From: Hydractinia symbiolongicarpus
Lineage: Eukaryota > Cnidaria > Hydrozoa > Anthoathecata > Hydractiniidae
DNA length: 64,000 nucleotides
Assembly: GCF_029227915.1 (NCBI RefSeq)
Contig: NC_079877.1
Location: 28,485,851-28,549,850 of the forward strand
Direction of reading: 5' to 3'
Position 1 is the stretch's first letter. Every line of letters starts with the position of its first letter. Below, in pieces: positions 13,901 to 28,900 of the stretch. Position numbers and translations under genes: made by a program. A model generated the notes under the pieces. That model was not told the origin of the DNA. It saw only the letters and a program-made list of their open reading frames with translations, and searched no databases.

Positions 13901-16900
13901 CTGCTTGTTTTATTATCCCAGCAGTGAAAAATGTTGAATTTCAGTGATTATTGATCATCGACCGACTGGTGCTTTAAGCACTCTTGACACAGAGAATGGA
14001 TCAGAAGACCAACAAAATGCTTAAAAACAAATTTAATAAAATGTAATACCTGATCTCCTTGAACGCAGTAATGTCCTTTCCAACAAGGATTTAAGGCTGG
14101 GTATGGCTGATAGAATATTCCAGAAGGACAATGCATGCCAGCAGGACAAATATACTTTGTTTTCATCTCCGTGTAACTTGTGGTGTTCGACATACAATAA
14201 TAACCGGCAGAGCATTTTGTACAGGATGACGCACCTGGTGGAGAAAAATTACCAACTTCGCATGCGACTGGTTTAACTGTGCCATTAATTGGACAGCTAT
14301 ATCCTGCTGTACATGAAGAACAATCTCCTAGAAAATCAAAGCAAAGACACACTATATAGTAAACCTCAAAAAAAAAAAGATGTTGATGAAAACATAAAAC
14401 AAGAGCATTACTTATAAGATGCCGGAAAGACATTGTTAAGTACCCATTATTGTCTAACATTAGAAATTCTTTTAATTTTTAATGTATTTATACTCGTATT
14501 TATACTCGTTATACTTGTTTATTTCCATTAATTCATTAATTCAAAATTTCAAGAGGAAAAAAAATCACCGATTTAAGGTTTCCAAAGCATGTATAAGTTG
14601 ATCGTGGGGCACTTCCTCACTTTGGCTTAATAACTTCTTTCTGCTAATTTCAACAAACAGTTTCCAAATCTTTCATCATCTTAGATATTACCTGTTACGC
14701 AAAACTCAAACATCCATGAAATTTTTATATCTTATGTATAATTTAATAACTTATGTGTTTTGATCTAGAAAAAAGTGAAATCTTTTATCATAACATTTTA
14801 AAAATAGGAATGCTATTTAAGCCACAAGCAGTAAGAAAGCAAATCAAGTGATGTGCTAAGAAAATTGAATTGCTAGTGTTTACTTGTTAGCTTTGCAGAC
14901 CACATTGTGGCTTAAACCGAGCCTGTTCTTTAGCTTTTTTAACCTGTGCAGTCACTTAAAAAGCTAACTTGTCTAAAAACAGGTAAGCATGACAACAAAA
15001 CAAATAAATGTTTGATAAATTCGTTGAGCATTGTCATGAAACTATCATATCATGATAAAGTTTTTTGTACAAAACAGTTGATATTGTTTATTTAGGGGGA
15101 TAATGCCTTACACAACAATACTCTGCACAAAAAAGAATCACAAAAGTTAAGGAGAAAATAGTTAAGCATTTCAAAGCAAGCTGAGTCATATTAAGATCTT
15201 CCCTGAAAATCACAAATTAAGGACATACAATATCGCTAATACAAATTTTTTTTAAATGTTTTTTTTACAACAGGGTCCTTTTGCAAAGAACACAAGACAT
15301 ATCAATGGAAGCCACAAATTACCTATTACTTTTCCTTTCAATGCGTCTCGATATTGACCTGTAGGACATGGGCTTGGTAATGATGATCCTTGTGGACAAT
15401 AGTGGCCTCTAGTGCAGTCTTTACAAACTTCCCATCTAACATTGCCAGTTTGATTTGTATAAGTTCCAGCTGTGCATGGGAATTCTGTGTCATATTTTGT
15501 TCCTATAATAAACATGATCTAGTGAATACATAGACAAAAGATGGAAACTATCAAAACAAAACAGAATTAAGTAAAACTTATGTTGTAGACATGTGAAAAA
15601 ACCAACCTTCAGGGCAGTAATGACCAGTTGGACAAATTCCAGATGGAACAGCTGAACCCTCTAAGCAGTACCAGCCTTTTGGACATTTGTTGCAATCAGT
15701 ATGAATTACGAGATTTGTTAAGTTCGACCAAGAACCTGCTGGACAGGGGAATTGCTTTGAATGACTTGTTCCCATAGGACAATAATAACCTAAAAAGTGA
15801 AACATTGAATAAGAATACGCTTTTTTGGATTAGAATGTGAACCAGCATTTTATACAGACTGAAAAGTTAAGGCATTGGAACTTTACATAAAATTAGCCAA
15901 TAAACAACCACACATCATGCAGTCCTTTGCTTCTTGCAAATAAAGTGAGTCACAGAGTTTATGAAATTAAAATTTATTCCCAAGAAACTAGTTAAAAAGG
16001 GTATTCTATTAAAAATATTTAAAAAAAAATCTATGTAAAAAGTCTATGCAATTGAAATTTTGCATAATGCAGTAACTATTTTGACAATAAGATCAAAAAT
16101 GTTTATGACGATTTGTGTTCAAATTTGTCATGAAATTTACTTCATTCTTTGTTGACATTGTTAGACTTACCTGATGCACATGCCTGGGGTGGCTTTTGCT
16201 TTCCTCCTGTTCCTGCTTCACATGCATGACCTTGGGGACATGAAGTGCAGTCTCTATCCGCTGTACTGTTGTGATAGTCTGTGTAAGTACCAGGTGGGCA
16301 TGCATTCATAGTTTCGTTTGGTTGTTTTGATCCAGCTGGACAATAATATCCAGCACTGCATACTTCTGAAGGATAAGTCAGAGCAGTCTGTGGACAAGCC
16401 ATACCAGCAATACATTGTCGACAATCTTTTTTTTGACCTTGCTCCAAATGTGGGTTATATGTACCTGCCTCGCAAGGCTTTGGCTCATCTGATCCTGACG
16501 GACAATAATATCCAGCAGGACATTGTTCACACTCACCTTGATCTGAAAATGAAGAAAATAATTTATTTATGGATTGGAGAAATTCTACAATAAAAGGATT
16601 AACAACTTTGAAAAGTTTTAAAGAAACACTTACTTTCAGCACCTTCTTTATTAGTGTAAAATCCATCTGGGCATGGATACTTTTTTGCAGATGTAGTTCC
16701 TGCCAAGCAATAATGCCCCTTTGGACATAATGTATCACCCGTAGGATCTCCACCACTACAGTATCGTCCAGGTAAGCATAGTTTACATTGTTCTGGTCTT
16801 TCTAATCCCAATTGATTGTTAAACTTGCCATCTGGACAGGGGTATTCAAACTTCGTTTTGGTACTAATTGGACAATAGTGTCCTTTTGGGCACTTTAGAG

Positions 16901-19900
16901 TGTGTGTTGGATACCCTGCTGTTGCAGGTTCACAATAATATCCTGCAGGACATGGTGCACAACCATCTGTTTCACTTACTGCACCTGTTTTATTACCGTA
17001 GGTTCCGGCTGGACAAGCAGTTTTTGAAATTTTATCAGAACAATAATAACCATATGGGCACAAACCAACAGCAGGAGTTGCACTGGTGCTACCCTCATTG
17101 CAAACATAACCTGGGTCACATTCTGAACAAGTTTGACTTGCACTTTTAGAATATTTGCCTGCTTCACATTTTATTGGATATTTGTCTTTTGACGGACAGT
17201 GGTAGCCACTTGGACAAGCAATGCACGTATATGTTCTACCCAAACTATAATATCCAACCTGGCATTCAGTTCCTTCACTAGTTGTGTTAGAGCAAGCATA
17301 TCCTCCTGGACAAGGAGTACATTCCTATGAAAATATAAAATATTGTGATGTTAAATTTACATATTTGTTAAACAAGGAATATGCAGGAATGTTCACGTCT
17401 GCACTTAGAAGTTGCTGAGGCAAACGCTGGGTTCACCAGAACTCTTGATTTATGTTGGCAACTTTTGGTCAACACAATTATTATTATTAAAGATATTATT
17501 TTGGTTTGTCTGTTCAGTATTCATATTACTGTAGAAGGTTAATCAATTTTTGAAATTGTTGATGTGAAATACAAGTGTGCAACTTGAGACAAGTTAATGA
17601 CATTAACATCAGCATTTTTTTACAGCAACTTTAAAAACTAATAAGTTCAAATAAAAAATAAAAACTATTTTTTCATACTAAAAAAATAAAGCTTCTAAGT
17701 AAGAAAATGGAATATTATTGCTGCCCTTGTCCATAAATATTGGACACTCAAGTTCTTCACAACAACAACTTCTTTAGTGCGTTCTTCCCAGCATTGCTAC
17801 CATAAACTTAATTTAGGGTTTTTTTCTTCACATTCACAATGGGAAAACAAATATTAGACATACTGTGAAAAGTAAATATAGTTTTTTTAGAAGTGTGTTT
17901 TCAATAACCAGATACTTAATAGTTTGCAGGGCAGGTATAAACCTAAATGGCAAATCAACGCACAGAGCATTACAAGTTGACCATTAAAAGTTCAAAAATT
18001 ACCTTTGCTCCACCCAAAGAGTATGAACCCAGTGCACAAGCTATAAGCAATGGCTCATGCTTACTTGGACATGCATAACCAGGAGGACACTGAGTGCAAT
18101 TTTGCTCTCCACGATGACTGTAAGAACCAACTGGACACAATGACATTGTTGCTTTGTCAACATCAGGACAAGAATAACCAGCGTAACACGGGGTACATTT
18201 CTAAATAAAATAAAACAAGCCAATATTAATTTTGTTTTTTTAAAAAACAAGTAAGAAGAAATAATTTATTGTTTTGAGAATTTCATTATGTTTGTGTACC
18301 TTTCACAAAGCTGTTTGTTACAGGGGTATCTTTTGTTTTTAGCATTTAAGATGGTAACAAATAGAACATGGAACAATGGCAGTAGCTTCTCTTATTTACT
18401 ATTAACAAAGTAGTAATAAAGTACAGCTTGTAGCAGAATTAAGTTTAAGACATAGCATATCTTTCCCTTAACTAAAAAGCTAAATAACTTACAGCTTGTC
18501 CTGCAATAGAGTAAGTACCAGGGAGACAGTCAATTGGAACTGAAATGTCAATTGCAGGGCATGCTTTACCAGCTGGACACTGTATACATGCTGTTTTATT
18601 TCCAGGTGAGAAAAACCCCTAAATTAGAAGAAATAAAAATTGATAACATAATTTAAAACATCAGAAAAAAAGATTTTATTATGAAGCATTTTACACAGAT
18701 AAATTTGGTCTAAAGCACTAAACTACGAACTACTAACATTAAATTATATATAATGTATCAGAAAAAACATAAATAAGTTTAAATTAAACTAAAGGTACTG
18801 TCCGATTAAAAATCAACTAAAATTTAGACGAGAAATTCTTATTTGTAACTAATTTCTATAAAAAAATTAAATAATTCTTTGTTTTCTTTCCTAACACCAA
18901 ATGAACAACATCTCATTCGTGTTTACAAAAAAAGAATGCTGTCTCTCGCTTCGATTATTTATGTGGATGGCGGATGATAAGCACTAAAGTGAGGCTGAAA
19001 TAATGTGTTGTGTGTGACGTATTTACCTGAAGCGCAAGTGAACAAAATAAATAAAATGTAGGCCAGGGCTGATATTTCATTATATACCCCCTGAATTGTG
19101 AAAGACCTCTTTTTATGAATTATTCATATGGAATTAAAAAATCGAAGGGGACCTGTCTAGACCTTAAGGTAAACACACATTCTGCTAATTCTGTATGAAC
19201 ATAAGTAAGAAGCATTCGCTAAAAAAACTTGAAGTTCAATATGACTTTAGCCTTAGGTATGCATAGTTCTTTCAGCTACTCTAAACCCAACCAATCAATA
19301 ATTAAAAAAATAGTTTCCTCTTTACATTCAGTAAGGTTGAGAGGCAGAATAATGTCGTGGTGCGCTGTTGTGAATTGCACTAACAACAGTTGAAAAAACC
19401 AGGACAAAATTTTTTTTTCGCTGCTTAAGGATACAAAAAAAAAATGAACGGAGGAAAAAAAAGGATGTTAAGGAGGTGAGTGGGCGCTGGTAACTAAGAG
19501 GTCGTTCAAAACTCTCTGTCATGGAGTGCCACAAAAAATATTCACAGTGTACTCTTCAATAAAACCACTGCTAGGAAATCTTTGTGTTCTGTAATACATT
19601 TTTTATCTGAAAAATATTACAATATTACTCAATCACACTTGCATCTAAGAATTACTCATGAAGGAGTAGAAAATTTTATACCATGTAACTGAAAATATTT
19701 AATAGGAGAGGCGTGCGATCGCACGCGCACGCCTTGGCACACTTCTAAATCGTTTCAGGCGTGTGATTAATCGCACACCTGAAAAATAAATATTGAGTTT
19801 TTAAAATCAACCTATAAAATCCATTTTGTAGCATGCGATGGCAGCCCTTGAAATAATTTTTGGAGACTCATCAGACAAAACGTCCTATAGTCCGATTTCC

Positions 19901-22900
19901 GTCTTGGTCGGACACTTCTAGATCTCAGAAATTATTGAATAGTTCTGGTCCTTTTAATCAATGAGCAAGCCTATTCATGGCCAACCTGACCATCCTAGAT
20001 AATTCACCGACTCCTGACTTAGTTAAAAAAACTACGTAGACTTAAATCTCTTTTGCCTGGCCCCTTAGTCATTGGTAACCAGGTCTTACACAAGAAATCC
20101 AGCCAGCCAATGCCAATGGAGCACGGATGAAGCAAGTCTGCAAAACTGCACTTACAGGCAGAACAGACATTTTATCATGGATTTAATTGTAGATAATTTC
20201 TTCATTTGACAAAATAATTGGAAACCATAGCAGGTCCGAATTTAATGGATTTTTTCTTTATGCCTGTAAAAACGAAACGCACGGGCAGTATAAAATTGAT
20301 TTACACGTGCAAATCATCGCACACCTACCCAAATATTCCTGAAAAAAACTGAGAGTCTGTCTTGTGACAGCAAAAACATTCTACTTCAGAGGGCAACCTC
20401 TCACATTTATCGCACAGGCATCATAGACCTCCGTCAACATTTAGAAGAGTAGGAGCAACAAGGTTTCCAATGTTATGTTCGTCTACGTCTTGAAAAGTCG
20501 GAAGTAGCTCATTATTCGCTGTTCTTTCCAGCTCGAATTGAAATCCTAGAACCTGCAAATTATTTTCTTTCATTGCTATCTTCATGAAGAACTTTTTTAA
20601 ACAAAGGAAAAAAAATATAACTAAACAATTAGTTGTTTAATGCGCAAGTCGGGGGGGGGGGGGGGGGGGTTCGCCTAATAAGAAACCAGGTAACTATGTC
20701 ACAAGCAAAAATGTGCTGAATAATGAATTGACCCAGTCCGCTTGTCACGTTCAAAAGTTCGTGAAGATGGTAGGCAAGTGCAGCAAGATCAAAAACAAAA
20801 AACGATGGTGCTAAGTATTGGATAAATCTTTGTTGTTTAAGAGTGCAATCTTCGTTATTTTTGATACTTAATGAAACAAAAGAAAAGATTTTGTTTTTTA
20901 ATCGGAGAGTACCTTTAAAGATTTTAACATTGCAATTTTTTTGCAATGCAATTTTGTAAGGATCATCCTGAAGTTAACTTTTTTTGTGTGTTAACTAGCA
21001 TTATTTCTTTTGTTCTTTGGAGCGATTTAACACTTATAAACTTTCCCTTGATAGTCTTAACTTATGGCTTTCTCTGAATCTCTTTTGATGTCAATAGCAG
21101 GGTTCAAATTGATTGTTTGTTTTAAAGTATTTTTCACTGTACTTACTCAACCTTTTAATATTTATATAATAATATATATAATAAAAATATTCAAAAAAAA
21201 AAAAAAAGCAAAATTAGTTTGATCACATACCAGTGTACACTGTTCATTCCCTGATCCATCTGTATTTGGACATTGCATGCCACGGGGACACAAAGTACAA
21301 GATGCTGCTCCACCAAGAGAAAAAGATCCTGATGAACACGAAATAGGTGAGCCAGTAGGGTCTGGACACATGTAACCTTTTTTACAGACAGTACAAGCAG
21401 ACTGGGAGCCAGCAGCATAAGTTCCTAAAGAAATGGAGAGATAACAGTAATTGTGGAAATATTAGCACATACATGTTCTTAATAAAAAAAGGCTAGAAGG
21501 GGCAATAATATTTGACGCTATTCCAAATACTTCTGTGCAAGGTGTAAAAAATAATTTTAGATAAAAAGGGTATATATTGAATGATAAGCCCACATAATGT
21601 CCGATAATGTTTGAGAAAGAAAACTAAAATACTCCTCGCATACCTAAAGGACACATTTCTGTTGCATTTCTTAAAACAGAAGCACATGCATAACCTGGAA
21701 GACATGCAGAACAGGACGTTTGATTTCCAGTGGAAAAAGTACCAGATGAACAGATGACTGGGCGTTGCTACAAAACAAGAAACTTGAATTTAATAGCAGA
21801 GATAAAATAAAAGTGACCATGAGTTAATGTGGTCATCAAAACTTGGTTAATAATGAATAATGAATTAGCTTCCAGCAAATAATTTACTTTGCAACATTAT
21901 TATTTAGAATATGTGTATAGTATTTAACTCAATCATAACATATATGCATACAGTGACTGTGATGTAAAAATTAATGTTTCTGTACTACACAAGAAGCGTG
22001 CATGCAAGACATTACTGTACCAGCATTTGAACACGTTTTTGCATATTTCAACACCAGACATACAATTTTAAAGTCTCTTCTCTTAGCATCTTTCTTATTT
22101 TGAACAAAAGCTCCTGATTAATAATTGAATATGAACACATAAATGCTATAATTAAATAAAACTGAAATATCAATTTCAAAAATGCTCACAGTAGTGTTTG
22201 GACACTGGTAACCTGCTGGACAGGTAGTACATGATCTTGATGAGCCTAAGCTGAATGTGCCTGATAAACATAGAGTCATCACACTTCTAAAATAAGAAAG
22301 AACCCACTGTTTACACATCCAATAACATAGAAAAGGTATAACACATTACTATGTTTTTGCATTCATCCCTGTTTTTGATGTTTGCAGACATTACAAAAAT
22401 TTGAAAAAATTGCACAAGTTACAATAAAAGTGTTATCTCTTACGCAGGAGTTGGGCAAGCATAACCAGCAGGACAATTGGTGCAAACTTCTTGATTTATT
22501 TTTCCATCTGTTGTTTGGCCTAACTTACAGCGAATTGGTAGATGGCTCCTACTTGGACACATAAAACCAGCAGAGCAATTGTTACATGTTGCTTCTCCTT
22601 TCAAAGAATATGTCCCAGGTAAACATGCTCCATCTATAGCTAATGTAGATTGACAATACATCCCCGCAGGGCATGGCAAGCAATGCGTCTCTCCCTAATG
22701 TGGTACACAGAAACTACTAATAAGTCTTGCATGTGTGAGTAAATTAATTAGTAAGTTTCAAATGTTTAGTATTTGCTTTTCTTCAATTCAAGCCTTAACA
22801 TTTGAATATTACAGGAAAATAGACAACAATAACAAAATAATAGCATACAAAATTGCAAATTATAAAATTTAAACAAATTCATCACTCACATTTAAACTGT

Positions 22901-25900
22901 ATGTTCCCACTTCACAATTTGTAGGAAGTTGGCTTGGATCAAGACAGGACTTCCCTGCAGGACAGAGGCTACATGAAGAATTGCCACCAGTTGAATAATT
23001 ACCTGTCGTACATGGTACAGGAGGTCTGGCTGGATCAATGCATTCATATCCAGCTGGACAGAAAACACATTTTGTAATCTAAAGATTTAACAAAGTAAGA
23101 AAAAATAATAGTGTAGAAACACAAAAATTATGTAAAAATTCACAATTTTGTATGTGCACAACATTATATTGTGACCAGTTCTCCCTGTACATATCTAAAT
23201 TCCAAACTTTATTTTAATCTTAATAACTTTATTTAAAAAATTAAATAAATAGATAACGTTTTATTAAATTCTATTTTTTTTAATGTAATTATACTAAATT
23301 ATACTAAATGATTCACAAAACACTTTACACAATCTTGACATAACCCTGAAAACAAATTCCTTTTCTTATGAAAGTTATTTTAATTTATTTTTTTTCGATA
23401 CATTTTCCATATATTAAAATGTTTTGCTTCTTATCTTAAAGCAGTACAATAGACATCCCCTCTAGGGTTCATTTACATGCATTTCACAACTAAATTTAAT
23501 GTTATTTTTTTTAATGTTATTTTTTTCGAAAAAATACAACAGTATGAAGCATTCCTTTTTTAGTTATTTATTTCATTATACAAATTGTAATTATCGAGAT
23601 AAAAATAAATGGTTGATAAAATCATCATTATGATTTTAAAAAAACCCTTTTGTACTTCGTTGTTATGGAGGTTCTATAATAATTGTTTATTTATGTTCTA
23701 TCACCTTTCTGGCTTTAAATCTAGGGAAGCTCTTGTAACCCTTTCATCACACAAGATGGAAGATATTTGGGTGTGTAATCACTTACAGTTTGGTCACATG
23801 TAAGTGCTATTCGCTTTTTAGATATTAAAATAGATCGGTTCTAGGTTACTAAATAAGCATTTCAGGTAAACAAAGGCATATGCTTCAAATGTTAAAATTC
23901 TAGGTATCCAAGACGCTTGTATATGTTTACGCAATACCAGGTTTGATGTATAAATAATTGCAGTAAAACTTGTTTAAAAATATTGTTTTCACTGTCTGTT
24001 TTTTGGAGTGTCATATTTTAGGCTATAATTATGAATCAACATTACCTTTAAATTATATCACTGGAAAGCATACATGTAATTGAGGAATTAAAATTTGATA
24101 TATATCCCTGAAGAAGATCCACAATGCACTTTAAATGTAACTGCTATGTTAATTTTTTTATTAATTTAAGCTGTGATATACACTTGGGAATATGAGAGAC
24201 TAAAATTACACTTACTTCGCCAGCATTACTGCCATAAAAACCAGGAGGACATGCTACAGGAGAAGCACTGGGATCAGTGCATGTGTAACCCATGGGACAA
24301 GATAAACAAAAGATTGAACCATCGCTACTGTAGGTACCTGAGCAAAGCAGAAATAATTAATTTTATTTTTATTATATTTTTAATTATATTTTTGCTTACT
24401 AAATTTCACATTTTTTTAAGAAACTCTACATTGATCAAATGTTGTGGGTAAATTTTGATATAATTCATGTTAATCAGGCTGAAGGGTTCTGTTAGGAACA
24501 AAATGCTAGCAATTATTTTTAGCTTACGTCACCAATATTTCTGTGACGTCAGATGCTTGAAATTTATATCTGCCTAAAAGCCAATTACTTTAATTCTAAA
24601 AAGTTCCATTGTTCTTAAAAACTTAGCAAAATTATTTAAAATATCTTATAAAAATTTAAGGGGGGATAATTATGAGTAATAGCCGATATCTTTGGCGTCG
24701 AACTGAAATTTGGTACATGTCTAATCGATACATAAAAAACAGAGAGTATAACAGTTATATGAAAGGTGGGATAACAACCATACATATCAGAAAAGAAAGA
24801 TTGTCAATTCTTTAGGATATATTTTTGGAGGATTGCAGTGCATTATAAATAAGCACCAAAACTTTCTGTGTAACACAGCAAATGTTTAACAAAAGCAAGC
24901 AAGTTTTTTTTACTTGATAACTCTATATATTTTTACTTACGTACAAATCTATATCAAGGAGATTAATTTTGCGGCTTGAAATCCAAGAAACGAAATAAAG
25001 CTCAATATTTTTGTTGTTGTTAGTGCAACATTTTTCAATACAATTTTTTGCATTGCATGTTAAAATGATACAATTCTTCCAGGTCAAAAAATGCAACTTA
25101 TTGCAAATCACATTGCTTGGACTTAATGAAAATTGCATTGAACCCTATGTCAGCATCTCTGTTTTGAAGGTATAAAAAGGTTATTTACCTGTTGGACAAG
25201 AATTACAAATACCATGTCCAGATGAGCTGTAGGTACCAGCAGGACACAAAATAGGAGGAGATATAGGCGCTGTACCATTAGTACATCTGTAACCTCCAGG
25301 ACATGGTGCACAAGCAGATGATCCATCAACACTGTATCGACCAGATGGGCAATTCTAAATATATTTTTTGAATTGTATACTTTATAAAAAACAAACTTTC
25401 CAAAATATAATTAAAATGCTGTCAGTTCATTACAACATTACAAAAAAAAGGTTAAAAATAAATTATCCCATTATCAATTAAATATTTTCTTATTTTTTTA
25501 TTTTAAAAATCACACAGTAGTTAAAAAAAAGACAATGCTGTAGCTCAACCCAATCTTTTGCTTTTTCATTCCTAAGAGACTCCACAATTGTTTTCGAACT
25601 AGCAAAAGGCAGTTGTACAAACTTTGTGTATTTTGTCCAAAATATCAATACGCAAAAATATAAAGTGTAACAAAAGCTTTACTACTAAAGTGCCACCATA
25701 TTCCGTTTTGAAACATTCAAAACTGTCAAATTTTAAATACCTTTGCCATTCCACCGTTAGTAAGGAAAAATTATGACTTTGTATTTAGTAGAAAATGTAT
25801 CACTGTTGGCAGCCTTGTTAAAAGGGTCATGACTTTGTTTAGGTTTGTATCTCTTTTGGACGTATAAACTTTACCTATTTTTTTAAATATAGTGCTTCGT

Positions 25901-28900
25901 ATGACATTCATGTAACAAAAGGAAATAGTTTGCACTATTCATGAAATAACACAAAATAATATGTCTACACACTTTAACACAATCCTTTACTCAAACGTCC
26001 TAAATTCTTAAAAAAATGTTTTATGAATTGTTATTACAAAATGCATAATTAGACCACTGAATATATAAACATGTAAAGAGTTTTTACTCTACCCAAAACA
26101 CACAAAGACACTTACGCTCCTTAACACAACATCTATTGACAATATTTGCATACCTCACATTTGATTTGCCCACTAGCACTATAAGTTCCCTTCTTACACA
26201 TGATTGGACTGGAATTTGCATCAAGGCAATGATGACCTTGGGGACACAACTTGCAGTTAAGCGAACCAAGTGTGTCAGCATATGTGCCAATTGGACATGG
26301 TATAGGTGCTGAAGCAGATGATGGACAGTAATGTCCTAAGTAACATGGTACACAATCTGTTCCATTTGAAAATTCACCAGCCTAAAAAAAGTTATAGGGG
26401 AGAACTTAGAAACATCATATAGTAGATAACACAATCAGTAATTACAATTCCATTTATTATAATGCAAAAATAAATTCACAAATATTGAAGTTTAAGGTCT
26501 CTTTGGTGATGTTATAAACCCTCAATTCCTATAAATAGAAGGTTGGTCCAGCATTTGAACGACTTTGCTGTCAGGTCACCCCTAATTACTCAAGGGGAAG
26601 AGGACATCAGTTATTTCCAACCACATTAATGCTATTTGGTCTCACAAAAATAAGTGCAATGCATTGACTTTAGTAATCTCATAAAAGCTATTGAAATCAT
26701 TATGACTTATTGACGTGATTTTATGTAATGTTAAAACAACTAATTTTATGTAATATGCATTTTTTTATTACAAGAAACGCATTTGGGCTTAGGCTCAACG
26801 TTTCTAAATTTTTTCGAGAAATAAGCCTAAAATGTTTCTTATTTCTTTCTTATTCCCAATTCTTTTAAAAACATACTTTCCAAATGATCAAACATAATTC
26901 TCACCTAAGGAAGAACGATATGCCGTTAGGAGAGGATTTTTGGTTCTTGGAGAAGAACATGGTTTAAAAAAAATTGTTTCTTGCCTTTCTGAGCCTGCCC
27001 ATGTTTCTTAGATGTTTCTTAGTTTATCTTTAATTTGAGCCTGTGTTTCTTATATGCATGTGTCTTGTAAAAAAACGTGTATGTAATTTAATGCAAGACA
27101 TAATAACATTCCCTTTTAGCTTGTCTTACACAGAGCGTATGCAACTTCTGTTTGTGACCCTGAGAGGCAAAGTGAATGTGTTCATTTTCCTTAGAAGCAG
27201 AAAAAAAATTATGCCTCACTTGTTACCTTTTTTGATAATACTGTATGGCAACAATACATTAGACTTTAGTGCAGTACATCAGATTAGTGATGTCACAGCA
27301 TTGTGTTATGTACCTCTAGGACCAATAAGGTGGAAGAAGGTGAAAAATAACTGATGTCATTTACTACCAGTGAAACTAGGCACCACTTGGCACAAACATA
27401 AATCAATTTCTCAAAATTACGAATCACATGGGACATGGTGATCAATTTCCTAAACATGACTTAAACACCTATTTTAAACATTAGGATTAATGGTGTCATT
27501 AGAAACATCTAAATCTAAATATTTCCTGGCATTTTTATTGAAATCACACAGTTATAATAAGTAAAATTCTGGAAAAAAAAGTTTGTCCTTAAACAGACCA
27601 TTGGTTACATTATCCAAAAGTCATCAACTTTTTTTTTGTTTTTCCGCCTAAGTAGATTTTTCCCCTGGAAATTTAATTTAAGTGCAGTGTGACCAAGAAG
27701 TTATGTTGTTGATTGGATTGTGTCAATTTTGCAAGATACTAATTCTTTATTATTGACTGACACACATCGTATTAGAGAAAATTACAGAAAATATGACTAC
27801 ATACACACAATTAAAACTTTGCCAAAGTCCACAAATTTCACTAATTATTTTAAGAATAAATGTTGTGTGTTAGAAATAAAATAGTGAGTAGATACTTAAC
27901 ATCTTAATATCTCAGTTTTTCCCCATATATTGACACAAATTCAGGCCAAATGAGGATTCTATCCAAAAAAAACAGCTCTAACAGCTGTTAGCATAAAACA
28001 AGGAGTTTCAGATTCAAAGATTTATATGTGTTTAATCTCAATTAGACAGAAGATAAACAAAAAAGATACAAACAAATAATCCTAGACTTTAAAATAATAA
28101 CAAAATCCAAAACTTTCAGGGATTCAAAGTTGGAATTACATGGGGCTGCAAACTTACATGACATTTCATTGGTTCACCAGTCGTTTTATTAACAACCTGG
28201 CCAGTAGGAACAACTAAACAAAAATCCTTTCCTTCAGATGGTTGGTACTAAATATAAAATGAAAAATTGATTATTTAACCATCAAATTAAAAATATCACA
28301 AAATGTATAGGTCAAAGTTAAATATGTGCCAAATGTATGTTTATGATATTATTTATGATATTATTTACAAACATTCCACCATCTTTTTTATTACAACTCA
28401 AGATATACTGCTCAAACACAACTTAAACTTGGTAACTTTTCCAAATTTTTGAGGAGTTGTCATAGCAACAGTGTTGCCAAATACAATCTGTTCACATTGT
28501 TATTACATATACATTGTATTAGTGCAGTTTTCATGAGAATCGCTGGCATGAAAACTTCTTTAAACAACTAATTCTGCAAGATTTCTAACTCATTCTTTAT
28601 TTGATGGCATAAATGGTTTCCAACAAAAAAATCTGTTTCACTAACAGATAATGTTTTAGAATAATTATAAAAACTTAGGACTTAAATTCAATATATGTAA
28701 TAAAATATAAAAATCCGGAATAGCACTTGTACCTCTTGACCAGTACACGGTATTGGTTCTTGGTTGGGTAATGTACATTTATGACCTACAGGACACACAT
28801 TACAAGTGTCACTTCCATTTGTGGTGGTATAATATCCAAAAGGACACTAAAAAAAACAAAGCAACATATGTGATTGTCTCTAGAAAACTGATCACTTCAT

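Larger units (their letters stand above)
18619..21230 (-). other. Intron 19 of the giant gene (2.6 kb), repeat-rich
   Basis: The intron holds the THAP relic (19352), the palindromes (19711-19784), family B repeat (19978-20162), a run of 19 G (20651-20669) and a 15-A run near 21194. A minus-strand open stretch around 20400-20590 contains NLQVLGFQFELERTANNELL but matches nothing I recognise. The corresponding intron of the paralogue (62231-62328) is only 98 nt, so about 2.5 kb was gained here or lost there. Confidence 0.75.

Noticed and set aside
16093-17149. Overlapping long frames on both strands in exons 22-23
   Set aside because: They are shadow frames of the cysteine-rich exons. Only the frame with continuous CPxGxYC motifs and consistent splice phases is coding.
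20629-20946. Minus-strand frame with a polyproline stretch
   Set aside because: The prolines come from the 19-base G run, and the rest matches nothing and lies in an intron.
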